Source: Micropterix aruncella
Lineage: Eukaryota; Arthropoda; Insecta; Lepidoptera; Micropterigidae
DNA: 64,000 bases
Assembly (NCBI GenBank): GCA_944548615.1
Contig: OX155954.1
Coordinates: 2,399,335-2,463,334 of the forward strand
Reading direction: 5' to 3'
The position numbers and the translations under genes were made by a program. Shown piece by piece: positions 32,965-44,459 of the stretch. The stretch's first letter is position 1, and each line of letters begins with the position of its first letter. Under the pieces are notes generated by a model, which saw only the letters and a list, made by a program, of their open reading frames with translations, did no database searches and was not told the DNA's origin.

Positions 32965-34290
32965 TTTATGTGGATCTACAAGGCATATGTGAGACCTATT
33001 TGTTTAACCCGTTGAGTATGATACGACCAAATCTGGTTCTGAAACAATTATCCGTTGAGTATGATACGACCAGATCTGGTTCCGCGTTTTTTTCACTTCT
33101 TTGACGTTCTCATATTTATTCATAATTATCTAATTGTTTTACAAAATGATATTTCAATATTCTATATTCGAAATTTCAATGCAATCATTGTGCAGTTGTT
33201 CTTTTTATGATTGGTGTAGTAGTTTCGTAGTTATAGTACTTTAAGGTCGATGTCGCCGAAAATCCTGCAAGAGACAGATGCATCCATGAAAATACCCATT
33301 TACTTCAAGGGTTAATATGGTTATCAGCTCTGGAACCTTTACTTATGCAAAGATGTAGATGTCCTGGAAAAAGTGCATCAAGTGCTGGGATTGTTCAACG
33401 AAAAGATCTTGGAATAACAATTAGTGATGATCTCAAATGGGAAAAAAACATAATTGCAATCAAATTTTTAGATCACTGATCATTTTTAGAACCTTAATTT
33501 GAATTAGTACTGGAAAATTTATTTTCGAGCCATGCAGCCTGGCGTGAAGTAGGAAACTAAAAATCTGATAAATGCTATCATTTTATTTCTATTGTTATTT
33601 TCTTCCCTTGATTGGGTATCAGTGTACTTTGTTACCGTTGAAATATTTTTTATATAAAGTAAGTTTCAACAATCTGTAAATATTTTAGGAAAGTAAATTA
33701 AAATTGAAATTCAATCCCTAAAAGAGCCAAATCTATCTCATAAGGAAGGCTTTCCAACATCTGTCAATAGAGGTGTTTATAGAGATCTACAAGGCTACTT
33801 GAGACCTATTATTGGGTATAGCTATCAGATATGGAACCCCTACTTATGCATGGATGTAATAATGTCCTGGAAAAAAGCAGCAAAGGGCAACCAAAATGCC
33901 AGTGGGCCTGAAGAATAGGAATTATGAAGATCGCTTGGAATTACTTGGACTGAATACTCTCAAACAAAGAACACAAGAGGGGACCTGATTGAGACATACA
34001 AAATTCTCACAAATTATTAAGATGTATCTGGGCTCTATAATATTTAAAAATTCAACGTCAACACAAATCTTCGAGGTCACAGAAAAAAAACTCAACCGTG
34101 CGAAATTCAAATCTAATCCTCTTAAGAACGTTTTGCAAAATAGAGCGATGGACATCTAGAATAAACTACCATTTGAAGTGATTAGTGCAAGCTCTGTCAA
34201 TCAATTTAAAAACAGACTCGATTTGCACCTAAAAACGTTTATGACTGACCAGCTTTACAAGATCTGATCTGGACGTATCAGCAAAGCTAC
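32965..34290 (+). pseudogene. RT C-terminal fragments, rearranged
   Basis: Two copies of one RT tail. 32970-33480 reads IYKAYVRPI, then YGYQLWNLYLCKDVDVLEKV after a 304-bp insertion, followed by DLGITISDDLKWEK out of normal order. 33780-34290 reads YQIWNPYLCMDV, YEDRLELLGLNTLKQRT and FKNRLDLHLKTFMTDQL. This is the C-terminal region of a CR1/Jockey-group RT. Stops throughout. Confidence 0.7.
33008..33311. mobile_element. piggyBac-like MITE (304 bp), short family member
   Basis: Flanked by TTAA on both sides (33004-33007, 33312-33315). Ends CCCGTTGAGTATG and, read inward, CCCTTGAAGTAAATG. The motif gttgagtatgatacgacc is duplicated near the left end. It is inserted into the RT fragment exactly between RPI and YGYQLW. 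The inside matches the longer element at 38765-39947. Confidence 0.75.
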
Positions 34291-34859
34291 CTGTCCAGAG
34301 TAAGTAATAATAATAATAATAAATAATCTCTTAAATATTATTAAAACAGTCAAAACTGATGCACCTATATCTGTGACCACCGAATTAGCCTCTCCTCATA
34401 ATTCAGTTGGAATTTTCATCTCCCTATGTTGCACTTTCTCAAGAAAATCTACATCCTTGGTTCCAGACCTGGTACTCGAATTCGAGGAAAGATCTCATGT
34501 AAGTCTTATATAAGTTACAAGTCTCCTTACGGACAAGTCTTATATAGTTTACAAGTCTCTGGAAGCCTGTTGGATCTTGTCACAGAATTGGACAGATTAC
34601 GGAATTCGACCGGAGAAGACCGATAACATTGGCTGCAATTTGATCGACAACCGGATTGTGAGCAAGGATAGAAATCTGCATTAAAAATCCAGAAATACAT
34701 TATATAATTTGTAGTAATGATCCACAGCAATTGCTGAATGGTCATTCCTACAAGATGGCAATAATAAAAAATAAAAAATAGTAGTGTTGCTCCGTGCACG
34801 CGCTGTCACTAACTAAACTTATAGCAATTCCTGTGTTATAGAATAAAAAAAACTATCCT

Positions 34860-35025
34860 CTTTGCAGGGACAACAGGTCAAGTTATTATGAAAAAAATAT
34901 TCTACGGAAGAAACATCAACCTAAATCTGATGATCAGACTTTTAAGATGTTACCTAGTCTCAATATTATCATATGGAACGGAAAGCTGGATGCTTAAAGA
35001 CAGAAAAGCTTTGAAGAATTAAGAA
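34860..35025 (+). pseudogene. RT fragment
   Basis: The open stretch FYGRNINLNLMIRLLRCYLV followed by SILSYGTESWMLKDRK is the motif C-terminal to the palm in endonuclease-RT type elements, as at 23463-24560. It is short and is followed by (ACT)n-rich sequence. Confidence 0.65.
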
Positions 35026-35855
35026 AGCTTTGAAACGTCGATCGGAGGATAATACAACTACAACTACTAACTGTACTACTAAGTACAACTACTAACTGAT
35101 ACTAGGCATTGCAGCTAACGGTTCCGTGCAGGTTGGACCATACGACCCGGTTGTCACCTTGGATCGGTTTAACTCCAATCCGGTAGCGTTCTCGTAAAAA
35201 ATACCCTGTTTCGCCTGTCGTGGCCGTCTTGGACAGGCGGGATTGGATCCTCCGGAGGAAGATCTCAGGTGCTGACGGGCGGAGTCAGCCAATCGATCGT
35301 GCATTCCGGCGAATAATCAGGAAGGTTTGGAAACGGTCTTATACATTTCCTAGCGTAAGTAGCGGGGGGGATCGTCGACCCGACGTCGGCTACTCTCGAA
35401 ATGACCCATCGGCCACCCGATCCTGCGCGATATCGATAGCCAAAGGGCACCATCGAAGGGTAGTATAAATTTAAACCGAAATACCGCTAAACGTCAGGTA
35501 GAGGTCGCGCAAGCGATTTGGAATCCGCGTCCAGACCGGGGGATGGAGAAAAGCGGCCAAATGTGGGGGCGGGAGCGTGAAATTGGCCAGTCGGTGAGGC
35601 GTTTTCGCAGGCTCGTCGGCGGAGTCGGAGAGCGGACTGTCCGTCGGAAATAGAACAACCTAATACCCCCTCTACGATACTAGGTATGAGACGTCTCGGC
35701 GAGAAGCATTCGAACAAAACATAAAAATATTGAGGATAATAACAATCCACAAACTGGAATACTCACTAGCGTCATGCATAATCTTAAACGATAAAATGGG
35801 AGGCAAAATAGTCGGAGGAAGAGATCCGGGGAAAGGGGAAGAAAGAGGCGCTCAC
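35026..35855. other. MEP-1 intron 5, GC-richer segment
   Basis: From about 35100 to 35640 the base composition becomes CpG-rich. No frame is recognisable and no TIRs or repeats are seen. It could be part of an unrecognised element. Confidence 0.35.
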
Positions 35856-36248
35856 CCTTCCGCAGACGGGGCAGCGGCCGGTGTCCTTGCCCTTGTTGGC
35901 GGCCTCCTGCATGGAGCTGGTGACGAGCCCGTGCGAGCCCAGCAGGTGGCGCTCCAGGCCCTGGTCCGTGAAGAAGCGGAACTGGCACTTCTGGCAGTTG
36001 AGCGGCGGCCGGTTGTGGATCATCTTGGGGTGGATCTTGACCTTGTGGATCCACTGCATGTGGTTGCGCAGCTGCTCCAGGTCCTTGATGTAGCCGTCGC
36101 AGATCTCGCAGATCACGAAGGTGCCCTTGGCGGAGGGCGGCGCGGCGGACGGCGGCTGCGGCGCGCGCGGCAGCGGCGTGATGGAGATGGACGGCTGCTG
36201 CGCCGCCTTGGGCCCCGGCGCGCCCGCGCCCGCCTTCACGCTCGTTCC
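35856..36248 (-). CDS. MEP-1: MEP-1, coding exon 5
   Basis: It encodes residues 913-1043. A Pro/Ala-rich lead is followed by zinc finger 4 (CEICDGYIKDLEQLRNHMQW, C959-H980), finger 5 (CQKCQFRFFTDQGLERHLLG, C997-H1018), the signature GLVTSSMQEAANKGKD and the start of finger 6 (CPVCGR). The wording of these fingers is close to Drosophila MEP-1 from memory. Donor GGAAGG|gtgagc, phase 0. The exon is very GC-rich, so long antisense frames on the plus strand are shadows. Confidence 0.95.
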
Positions 36249-36535
36249 CTGCGCATCCAAACCATATACATTATTTGGACGTTACGCGCTAAATCTTCCA
36301 AGCGTTTAGCGATAACACACCCCATTACAGTGACCAATTTTCGCTCGTGCCGTTACATTTTCTACATATAATACATTTTCAGAGTATAGCGCGGTTCGAT
36401 AAATGACTGTTCCGCGCGCTTATTTCGCTCGGTCCATTCATCGCCGGTTGATTGGATGCAAATTTTCGTATATTTGTACCATTATTTTTTCGCTCGTACG
36501 TGCCATCGGTATTATAGGATAATTATTAAAATTTT

Positions 36536-36906
36536 TACTTTCCCGGCCCGCCGACTAACGAGGAGGGAAAGTAATGTGAATGTGTTTTTTTTTCCGAGAT
36601 GAAGATGGAAATATTCATTTTGAGCCCCCGCGAGACAATTAAGACCATTTCCATATTGAAGTCTGCATGTGTGCGTATTCCTCCACGATAGCGTCCAAAC
36701 GCTTAATCCGATTGAGCTGAAATTTGGCATGCAGGCATCATTTGATCACGGCAAGAGTTGAAAAAATTCTAAAAATTGTGGCTGAAATCGGTCTACCGGG
36801 AATTGCACTAGTCATATTTCAATATCAAAATATTGGACTTAAGACTTAAAATTTGGTACTTAGATGCCTCGTTGGGCCGAAATAACATTGTGAAATTATG
36901 GTTGGA
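36536..36906 (-). repeat. Repeat family Y, copy 3
   Basis: Inverted relative to copies 1 and 2. Starts actttcccggcccgccgac and includes tcctccacgatagcg, gagctgaaattt, gaaatcggtc and cctcgttgggccgaa. It is not split by any microsatellite. Confidence 0.75.
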
Positions 36907-38054
36907 ATATCTCATATACCAAACTCCACTAACAATATTTGAATTCTGCCATACATTTCATTAAAATATTAACTCTACCTGTTGGCGCTCGGCTCGGACA
37001 CTGAAAAGGTAATAACCTTAGTGGGAAATTGGACCTGTGACACGTAATTTGTATCTTTTTTATGAATAAAAACTACTATAAAAAATACCACTCTTAGCCA
37101 AGAAAAGAACTGCACCAGCCGAGAGGGCGCTCATCGAATTTATTTATGAAGTTAATATTCAGATTGAAATCAGTCCTTGGCTACTTGCCGGGAAGTTTTG
37201 GGTTGACACATCCGATTTTTGTTATCTGAATTATATTACCGCCTCTTTATCTATCTCTCTGTTACGTAGGCGACTATTGTAAAATGTTATAATTCTTGTT
37301 ATAACTCCTTTATCGATTTGTTCTAAATTATTGTTTACTCAACTTATATGTTCAAGTATATTTTCAGCCTTCTTTTGATTCTAATGGCATTTGGATATTC
37401 AATAGGTGGTGGTAATGTCACCAAAAGACCTGTTTATCTTTTCAGAAACATCAGCGTCATCACTGGCTTTGCTTTGCGACTATTGTGAAGTCGTCGCTCT
37501 AGTGCTTGTTTGTCCAATTTACCATTTTTGCCAAAAATTACCTTTGAATGCAGTGGACTTCAGAATCATATTCTACACAATCTAAACTAAGAAAAACACA
37601 TATACATGCAAACACGCAAATAAGGACGAATTTACAAAGTCAATCTCTAACTTTATTAATTTAGTTTTAGTATTTGAATGACCTATCTCCATAAAAACCA
37701 ACAAAATATCAATATCCTCCAACGCAAAGCTCAGAGCGCGCGCTTGTTTGTCGCATCTCCTCAAGTAAACCAATCACATGCACTCTCACGCATGACGTCG
37801 CGTCGCCATTTTGTTCGTTGACAGCCAGTGCACCACCACAAGTGATTGAATCGGCGTAAGTTGCTAAGTTGAATATTTAAGTAATTGAGTAGTTATCGTG
37901 CTTAAATTGTGTTTCGTTTTAAGAACAACGTGTTCCAGGCCGACTACAAAAGAAAATACATTCACAGCATAGTATAATCTGAACGATATGCTGATTTACT
38001 CCTTGGAATAATACATATAGGTTATATAAAATCGAAGACTATCGCGGTTGTTTG
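36907..38054. other. MEP-1 intron 4 sequence
   Basis: Mostly unremarkable. 37460-37530 is similar, inverted, to 43430-43495 (shared ctagtgcttgtttgtccaat). Around 37780-37860 is a CpG-richer patch with gtcgcgtcgccattttg, followed by ggcgtaagt. It could be an unrelated first exon or promoter, but nothing else supports that. Confidence 0.35.
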
Positions 38055-38057
38055 ACA

Positions 38058-38200
38058 TTATAAATAGGATAGAAAACGAATTAACCGCGTGAACGAATTT
38101 ACCTTTAGTCTACCCTAGACAACGGCGGCTGCAACGTCACCGAAACGTCGGGTCCTACAAATTTCACGCGGTAAATTCGTTTTCTATCCTATTTATAACA
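38058..38200. repeat. Hairpin-flanked Penelope-type hammerhead-like motif, copy 1
   Basis: Arms ttataaataggatagaaaac and gttttctatcctatttataa, extended by gaattaaccgcgtgaa / ttcacgcggtaaattc, flank a core at 38112-38153. Core order: accc, tagacaa, ggcggctgcaacgtc, gaaac, gtc, gggt. The GAAAC-GTC block between complementary ACCC and GGGT resembles the type I hammerhead ribozymes of Penelope-like elements, but the CTGANGA box is degraded to (C)TAGACA. No Penelope RT is present. Confidence 0.5.
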
Positions 38201-38764
38201 TATAGGTTATGTTTATGTATACAGGTGGTTACATGTTTAGTTTGCATTATGTTTAAACTGAGAATCAAAGTCTAACGGCTAGGTGTGAAAGGTGAAAGGC
38301 CGTGATTTTTTTTATTAGAGGAATCCTTGAAGTGAATGAATCAGTATGAGCAAACAAATAACTTTTAATTAAAAAAAATTAAAAGTATATCATCAGTTAC
38401 AATCAACGCTTTTCAGAAACAAAACAAGAAAAATCAAGTCACTACCGACAATAAACAATAGCTTACATTAGCAAAAACTGAAAAGATTTTTAATATGGAT
38501 CATACACTACTTCCCTTTAAAATATGTAGTGATCTGAAATTATAGTAATTAATAGTTTCATATTACCCATTGTATTTAATTTTGGTTATTTTTTTAATCT
38601 TTTAAAATAAATAACATGAATAAAATAGTGTACTTTTATTGCTATGGCAATAATATGGTTCCAGTCTGGCCAAGCAAAAATATGCACAATCTGAACTAGG
38701 TACATATAGATAAAAAAGTCAAGTCATTTTTGGTCATGAGATTAATGTAATAAAAGCTCATTAA

Positions 38765-39947
38765 CCCGCTCAGCACGTAACATCCATTTGGGGACATGTA
38801 TGGCGGCCGCCTAAAATCCGAAACATCCGCTACTGGATATCGCGCTCGCCGCTGCGAAAAATGCAATTTACGATTCGAAACGTCGTACTTAATGCTTTCT
38901 GACGGCGGAACGATATGGCCAAATAATCTTTAATTCGGCGGCGAACGGCGAAAAAATCGAACGGCGATTTAAAAAGTCAGCATAGACGTCAAAACGGCAG
39001 TCCATCGGCCAGCGCCGCGGCCGCGTAGTTCCGCGAAATGGTGGTTTTGTGCAGTGTTTTGTGGATAACAGTGCAGTGTTTACTGGATAACAGTGAGTAA
39101 TTTGCATTTTTAAGTTGTTTAGGCATGAGGATTAGTCAATTGAGATAGTCCATTTGCTGTTTTTCACGAATTTTTAAAGAAAACACTTCGGCGACAACAA
39201 ACGGCTCGCGAAAAAATGGTTGTTATTATTTTGTAATGTTTATGAAATATCCCGATATATTGCGAAATATGACGTAATGTCGCTTTAATTTACTAACAAA
39301 ATAAGTATTGCCTAATGAAATTTATATTATGAGCATTCAAAGTTTATTATTAAGTTCGGACGCGGAAACTCTCAAAACTTTAGATTTTTCTATAATATCA
39401 GACAAAGCTCAAAGTTCTGGTGTGATTTCTAAGAAGTGTGATGTAGTAATAAAGTTATTTTGAAAGAATTTCATATAAAAAAATACCATAAGTAGTCACA
39501 AATTTAAAATTAAAAAATTTTTTTTTTACGAGAATACATAAAATTTTTCTTGGCTGAATAAATAAATATTTTTGTATGCAAATAAGTAAAAAAAAAAAAT
39601 CGTTTTGGTAAAGCATTTAATAAAGAACATAACTGTATTTACAATTTTTACATATTTTACGCATTTTGTGACAAAAAAATCGAAATGATTTTATAGGCGA
39701 GTTTTTTCAGTTTGCCAATTTTGTAATATTTATTCATTATTATCTTAATTGTTTTACGAGATAAGGTTATAATGTTTTATATGTCAAATTTCAATGCGAT
39801 CATTTTTCTCTTTATCTTTTTTTAATCCGTTTAGTGGTTTATAAGTTATGATCGTTTTTCTCAAGGCCGTTGACTCGCGTCGATTTTTTGCCCGAATATG
39901 TCGCGCGCAAAAGTGATAGATGAGTTTTTACCTCGCAACAGGAGGGG
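38765..39947. mobile_element. piggyBac-like non-autonomous element, long family member
   Basis: TTAA at 38761-38764 and 39948-39951. Ends CCCGCTCAGCACG and, read inward, CCCCTCCTGTTGCG. The right half shares ttattcattattatc, aattgttttac and aaatttcaatgc with the 304-bp element at 33008-33311. No transposase frame. Confidence 0.6.
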
Positions 39948-40080
39948 TTAAACTACCAAGTGATGAGATATAGATTTTATTCATTGAATTTTCATGCATG
40001 GTGGAATACTGAAACATCATTTATATGTAAGCTGGGAGTTAGGACAAACAAACACTCAACACTATGACCGTTTGGTCAAG

Positions 40081-40319
40081 TGTTGGAGGAGACGAAGGTG
40101 GTCGAGAAGGCGAACACCCCAATACACCGACCCCAGCCCCAAGAGCGCAGCCAAGAGGCTGTAAACGTAACGGTGGCAGACCTGCTGTTTCTGGTAAGCG
40201 AGCTGCTTGCCAACCCGGCGGAAGCAAGCTCCATCGTAGCGCGCACCCTACAGCGCCTACTGGGGCCGTCGTCCGCCCTACAGTGCACAGCCATGCCTCC
40301 TGCATCGGCAGGCCACTAA
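40081..40319 (+). CDS. Jockey ORF1 (gag-like), C-terminal fragment
   Basis: The frame reads LEETKVVEKANTPIHRP, then VNVTVADLLFLVSELLANP and ARTLQRLLG, and stops after PPASAGH. The length and position, overlapping ORF2 in another frame, fit the tail of a Jockey ORF1 after its zinc knuckles, which are lost by the 5' truncation. Confidence 0.65.
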
Positions 40320-42976
40320 GAATAGTGCATTGGAATGCGGATGGCATCAAAAGCAAGCTTCCGTCGGTGCGAGCCTTCCTGCAGGAACAGCAGGTCGACG
40401 TCCTCCTCGTATCGGAGACAAAGCTCCTGAAGTTCGTCTCGGTGCGCATACCCAACTACATCGCGTACCGGACGGACAACGTGACGACAGAAGGTCGCGC
40501 GTACAGGGGCACCGCCGTCTTCGTGAGGAGGACGATGCTCCACCAACAAATCGACGTGCCGCAGCTAGACTCGCTGTACGCAACGGGAATTCAGCTAAGA
40601 GCAGGCGGAGTAGACTTGCGGATTTTTGCAGTCTACAAACCGCCCAGCAACCGACTGGAGACTGGCGACATCGACAAACTCCTACACCAGACGATACCTA
40701 CGATTGTAGCCGGCGACCTGAACAGCAAGCATCCGGCGTGGAACTCGACGCGCGCCAACGTCGATGGCGCGCAATTGCTTAACCACGCCGAGAAAAGAGG
40801 CTTCACGGTCGCCGGACCGGAACAACACACACGTGTTCCGAGCACGCCAACCCACTCGTCAGAGGTACTCGATGTCGCCCTCCTGCACAACGTGACATTT
40901 CCCTATGTGCAGGAAGTCATTTATGAACTCCAGTCGGATCACCTGCCGGTTCTCCTAGAACTACAGACCGACGTTGCTACAGCGAGTCACTATAGAGAGC
41001 GCCGCCGTATTGACTGGACACGATACGAGAAGCTGCTTGGTAAGGCAATCCTAGATTATAAGACACCGGTCACCGCCGGAGATATTGAGAGCCGGGTGTC
41101 CAACCTTCAGGAGGCCATCAAGACCGCGCTGGAAGCCAGCTCCTCGACGATAGAGGCGAAAGCGACACGTCCCCGCCTCCCGCAACGACTGCGAGACAAG
41201 CTGCGGGAGAAGCGGCGCTTGCATCGCTTCTGGGCCGAAAATCGGTGTCCGGAAGCTAAGCGCCGCTTAAACAAAGCGAACGCTAGCTTGCAAGAGGAAC
41301 TGCAGACGTACGCAGCCGAGTCGTGGGAGGAATTCCTCGACTCGATAGGCGACGACATGCCATCTATATACAGGCTGAATCGTCGCCTGCTGAGTACGGC
41401 TGAACCAGCGCGGCCACTACTGGATTCGACCGGGAACCTCCACTATGTCGCCGACGACAGAGCGACTCTCTTCGCCGACCACCTGGAGAAGACCTTCGTC
41501 CCGCACGACATAGAAGACCAGGAGCACTCCAAGGTGGTCCACGAGCACCTAGCTGCGGAGGAGGAATCGCCACCGGAGCTCGGCAGAGAGATCCCGCCGA
41601 TAACTCCGGCTGAGCTCCAGCGTCGAATCCAGCAACTCAAGCTGAAGAAGGCACCCGGCCCCGACGGCATCAGTAACGGCGCGCTGAAGAGGCTTCCGCG
41701 TCGCCAGCTGCCGGCCCTCGCAGGGCTGCTAAACTCCTGCATCAGACTCGGTCATTTTCCAGAGAAGTGGAAGACGGCTAAGGTGATAATGCTGCCGAAA
41801 TCTCACAAAGACCTACGGCAACCGGGCAACTACCGCCCGATCTCGCTGCTGCCTACCCTCGCGAAGGTCTTCGAGCGATGCGTGCTGGCGCGACTAACGC
41901 CGCACCTCGCCCCGCGCAACGAGCAGTATGGATTCCGTACGGGCCACTCGACTACCCTGCAACTCACGCGGGTAGTACATCGCCTGACGGAATCCTACGA
42001 TAAGCACCAGCATACGGCAGCCGTCTTCCTGGACGTCGAAAAGGCGTTCGACCGAGTCTGGCACGAGGGCCTCCGCTACAAGCTGGCGACACAGACCACG
42101 GCACCGCGCCTGCTCCGTAACGTGGTGGCTTCCTTCCTCTCCGGAAGAGGGTTCTTCGTTGCGGTGGAGGGCGAGCAGTCCACAATTCGTCCCATCGCGG
42201 CGGGAGTCCCGCAGGGAAGCTGCCTATCGCCGGCGCTATACGGTGTCTACACAAATGACATACCGCTCAGCGCCGGCGCGGAGCTGGCGCTTTTCGCGGA
42301 TGACGCGATGTATATGGCAACTTCAACTAACATCAAGGTCGCGGCCAAGAAACTGCAGCAGCAACTAGACCTTATGCCAGAATGGCTAAGGAAATGGCGG
42401 ATTGTCGTTAACGCGGCTAAGTCCGAAGCGATCATCACCGGCTCACTCAAAGTTTACCCGGAGCCGGTGAAACTCGGCGGCACCCCGGTACCGTGGAAGA
42501 ACACGGTCAAGTACCTCGGGGTGCATATCGACCGTCGCCTTAACTTTGCGCACCATGCGAAAGCAACAATTGCCGCTTCGAAATCCGCCTTCTACGCGCT
42601 GCTGCCCGTTCTCCGTTCGGCCGCGATCCCGGCGAAGACACGGCTGCTGATGCTGAAGATGTACGTGAGGACGAAACTCACGTACGCGGCACTGGCCTGG
42701 TACCACCTCATCTCGGCATCTCAGCGGAGTAACATCCAGCGAGTGCTGAACGTGGGGCTAAGAAAAGTGTCGGGAGCCCCTTGGTACGTCCGAAATGCGA
42801 CTCTGGAACGCGATTTTAGCGAAACAGAGTCCGTGGAGGAACACGTAAAGCGCCTCGCGCGCGCTATCTACCGCAGGGCCGACACCTCGCCTCACGAGCA
42901 CATCCGCCAGCTCGCTCCTCTGCACACCAGGCCACCAGATGTCCGGAAGCCGTACCCGCGCAGTCTGCTTGATTAA
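40081..42976 (+). CDS. Jockey ORF2: APE endonuclease + reverse transcriptase
   Basis: An open frame of about 964 codons inside the element; the ATG at 40064 lies in flanking DNA. The true start is probably just before LRIVHWNADGIKSKLP (about 40317). Endonuclease blocks: SETKLL, YRTD, AVYKPPSN, GDLNSKHPAWNS, SDHLPVL. RT blocks: KAPGPDGI, NYRPISLLPTLAKVFER, EQYGFRTGHSTT, AVFLDVEKAFDRVW, GVPQGSCLSPALY, FADD, KYLGVHIDRRLNF. No stop or frameshift, so the enzyme could be active if transcribed. It nicks target DNA and primes reverse transcription of its RNA. Confidence 0.92.
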
Positions 42977-43604
42977 CGGACCACCAGCGCGGGTATCGCA
43001 GCACAGCAGCCTTGCCACAAAAGATGTCATTACCACCTCCCGTCACAATCCTTCCCGATAAGGTGCCTAAGCACATAACAATGAGTCTTGCCACAGGGCA
43101 CAAAGCCCTGTGACGCCATTCCAGAAAGCCGGGCCAATGGGCCCGTCTCACGTGAAACCCCACGAAAAGGCAAAATGCCTAGTGGAAGATGTCACGGGCC
43201 TCTAGCAAGGCCCGTCGACAGATATTTGATTTGATTTGATTTGATTTGGTCAAGCTCCGTGACAATTTAAGTTGTGCTTCTTTAGCCTATCTCCATTTTC
43301 AAACAGTGTTTTCTTATGTAAAAAGTAAAGGTATTTTGCACGGTATGGATTTTTATAGCTCCAGAGGTAAAGTATTCATGGCAAAAACCGTAATTTAATT
43401 ACAATCAAAAACGTTGCCCCTGTAAAATTACCTCAGTGGTAGATTGGACAAACGAGCACTAGGGCGACGAAGCGTTATTATTATGACCTCACCAGGAATA
43501 CTTTTCGCTTCTTGTGTATTTAAGAAAATTGGTTTTTTAAAAAAATTATTATTAACATATTTTTTTTAATTACTATTATTTTTAATTATTACCAAAAGTT
43601 GTTT

Positions 43605-43660
43605 TTTTCCAATACTGATCCACTCGCTTTAAGGACGCCGGTTAATTAACTCACGCTGTA
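43605..43660. repeat. One end of the 14513-type MITE
   Basis: tactgatccactcgctttaa, then ggacgccggttaattaac, is the inverted match of the left end at 14517-14555. Its partner end was not found. Confidence 0.5.
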
Positions 43661-43969
43661 TATGCCCCTCCATCCCTATCTGTAATCCCGTAGCCGTTCC
43701 CTAATGCAAATCACTATCCGTCGAACCGACATAGGGAGATAGCCCCATCGGAAGGATCGTGCAAAAAGATATTTTTGGACAGTCGACAGGCCACAGAATT
43801 AAAACACAGATTGTTACGCTTCGACTGAAATTGATTTTGATTTTTGCCCTTCTGCACAATTATCGATCGGTATCGCGCGCGTATATACCTAATCGATTCC
43901 GCAGAGTAGTCGGCGGGGTTATTCCGCATAGATTAGAAGAAAATAAATATGGAAGAGGCCTCTACTCAC

Positions 43970-44266
43970 CATAAAGTTGTAGTTGGACGGTAAGGAATGC
44001 ATGGCTTGCGGCGAGGAGTGGCGCACGACGACGCCGCCGCGGCCCACGGAGTAGCCCTGCAGCGGCGCGGCGTTGCGCGGCGAGGGCAGCGGCAGCGGCT
44101 GCGGCCGGCCGCGGCCGCGGAACATGGCCAGCGCGGCCGGCGGCAGCGCGCCCGAGCCCACGATGGTGGTGCCGCCGATGCTGAGCTGCGGCCGCGCGCC
44201 CGGCCCCTGCGAGCGCACGAAGGCCGCCTGGTACGTGCTCATGGCGTTGTTCTTCACCCGCGCGAT
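43970..44266 (-). CDS. MEP-1: MEP-1, coding exon 4
   Basis: It encodes residues 814-912: IARVKNNAMSTYQAAFVRSQ, a Gly/Pro/Arg-rich low-complexity linker (LAMFRGRGRPQPLPLPSP) and ends SNYNFM. 297 bp, phase 0 at both ends; acceptor ctgcgtcag, donor TTTATG|gtgagt. It links the first three zinc fingers to fingers 4-7. Confidence 0.88.
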
Positions 44267-44459
44267 CTGACGCAGAACGTTACTTTCGTTACTTTGCCCC
44301 GCGACGGAGGACCGATGCTTTTCACAATCCGGACTTTGCCGCCTCCCGAATCGGGAAGATGTAAAGAATTCCATTATTTCTTTTCGCTCTACTTCTCCAG
44401 ACGTCGTTCTCGCGGCTGAAAATATCGCCCGCTTCGCTGCCCGGATGGAGAACCGCGCG

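Larger units (their letters stand above)
40081..43244 (+). mobile_element. Jockey-clade non-LTR retrotransposon, 5'-truncated, recent
   Basis: Exact 10-bp target duplication tttggtcaag at 40071-40080 and 43245-43254. The element starts inside the end of ORF1, carries an unbroken ORF2, a 265-bp 3' UTR and a (TTTGA)n tail (about 43221-43244). It is GC-richer than its AT-rich host intron. Antisense in MEP-1 intron 4. Confidence 0.93.

Noticed and set aside
35730..36371. Plus-strand open frame of 213 codons
   Set aside because: Antisense to MEP-1 exon 5 zinc fingers; a shadow of a GC-rich exon.
37780..37870. First exon or promoter of another gene
   Set aside because: A CpG-richer patch with a GCCATTTTG motif and a donor-like gtaagt, but no start codon, frame or second exon could be linked to it.
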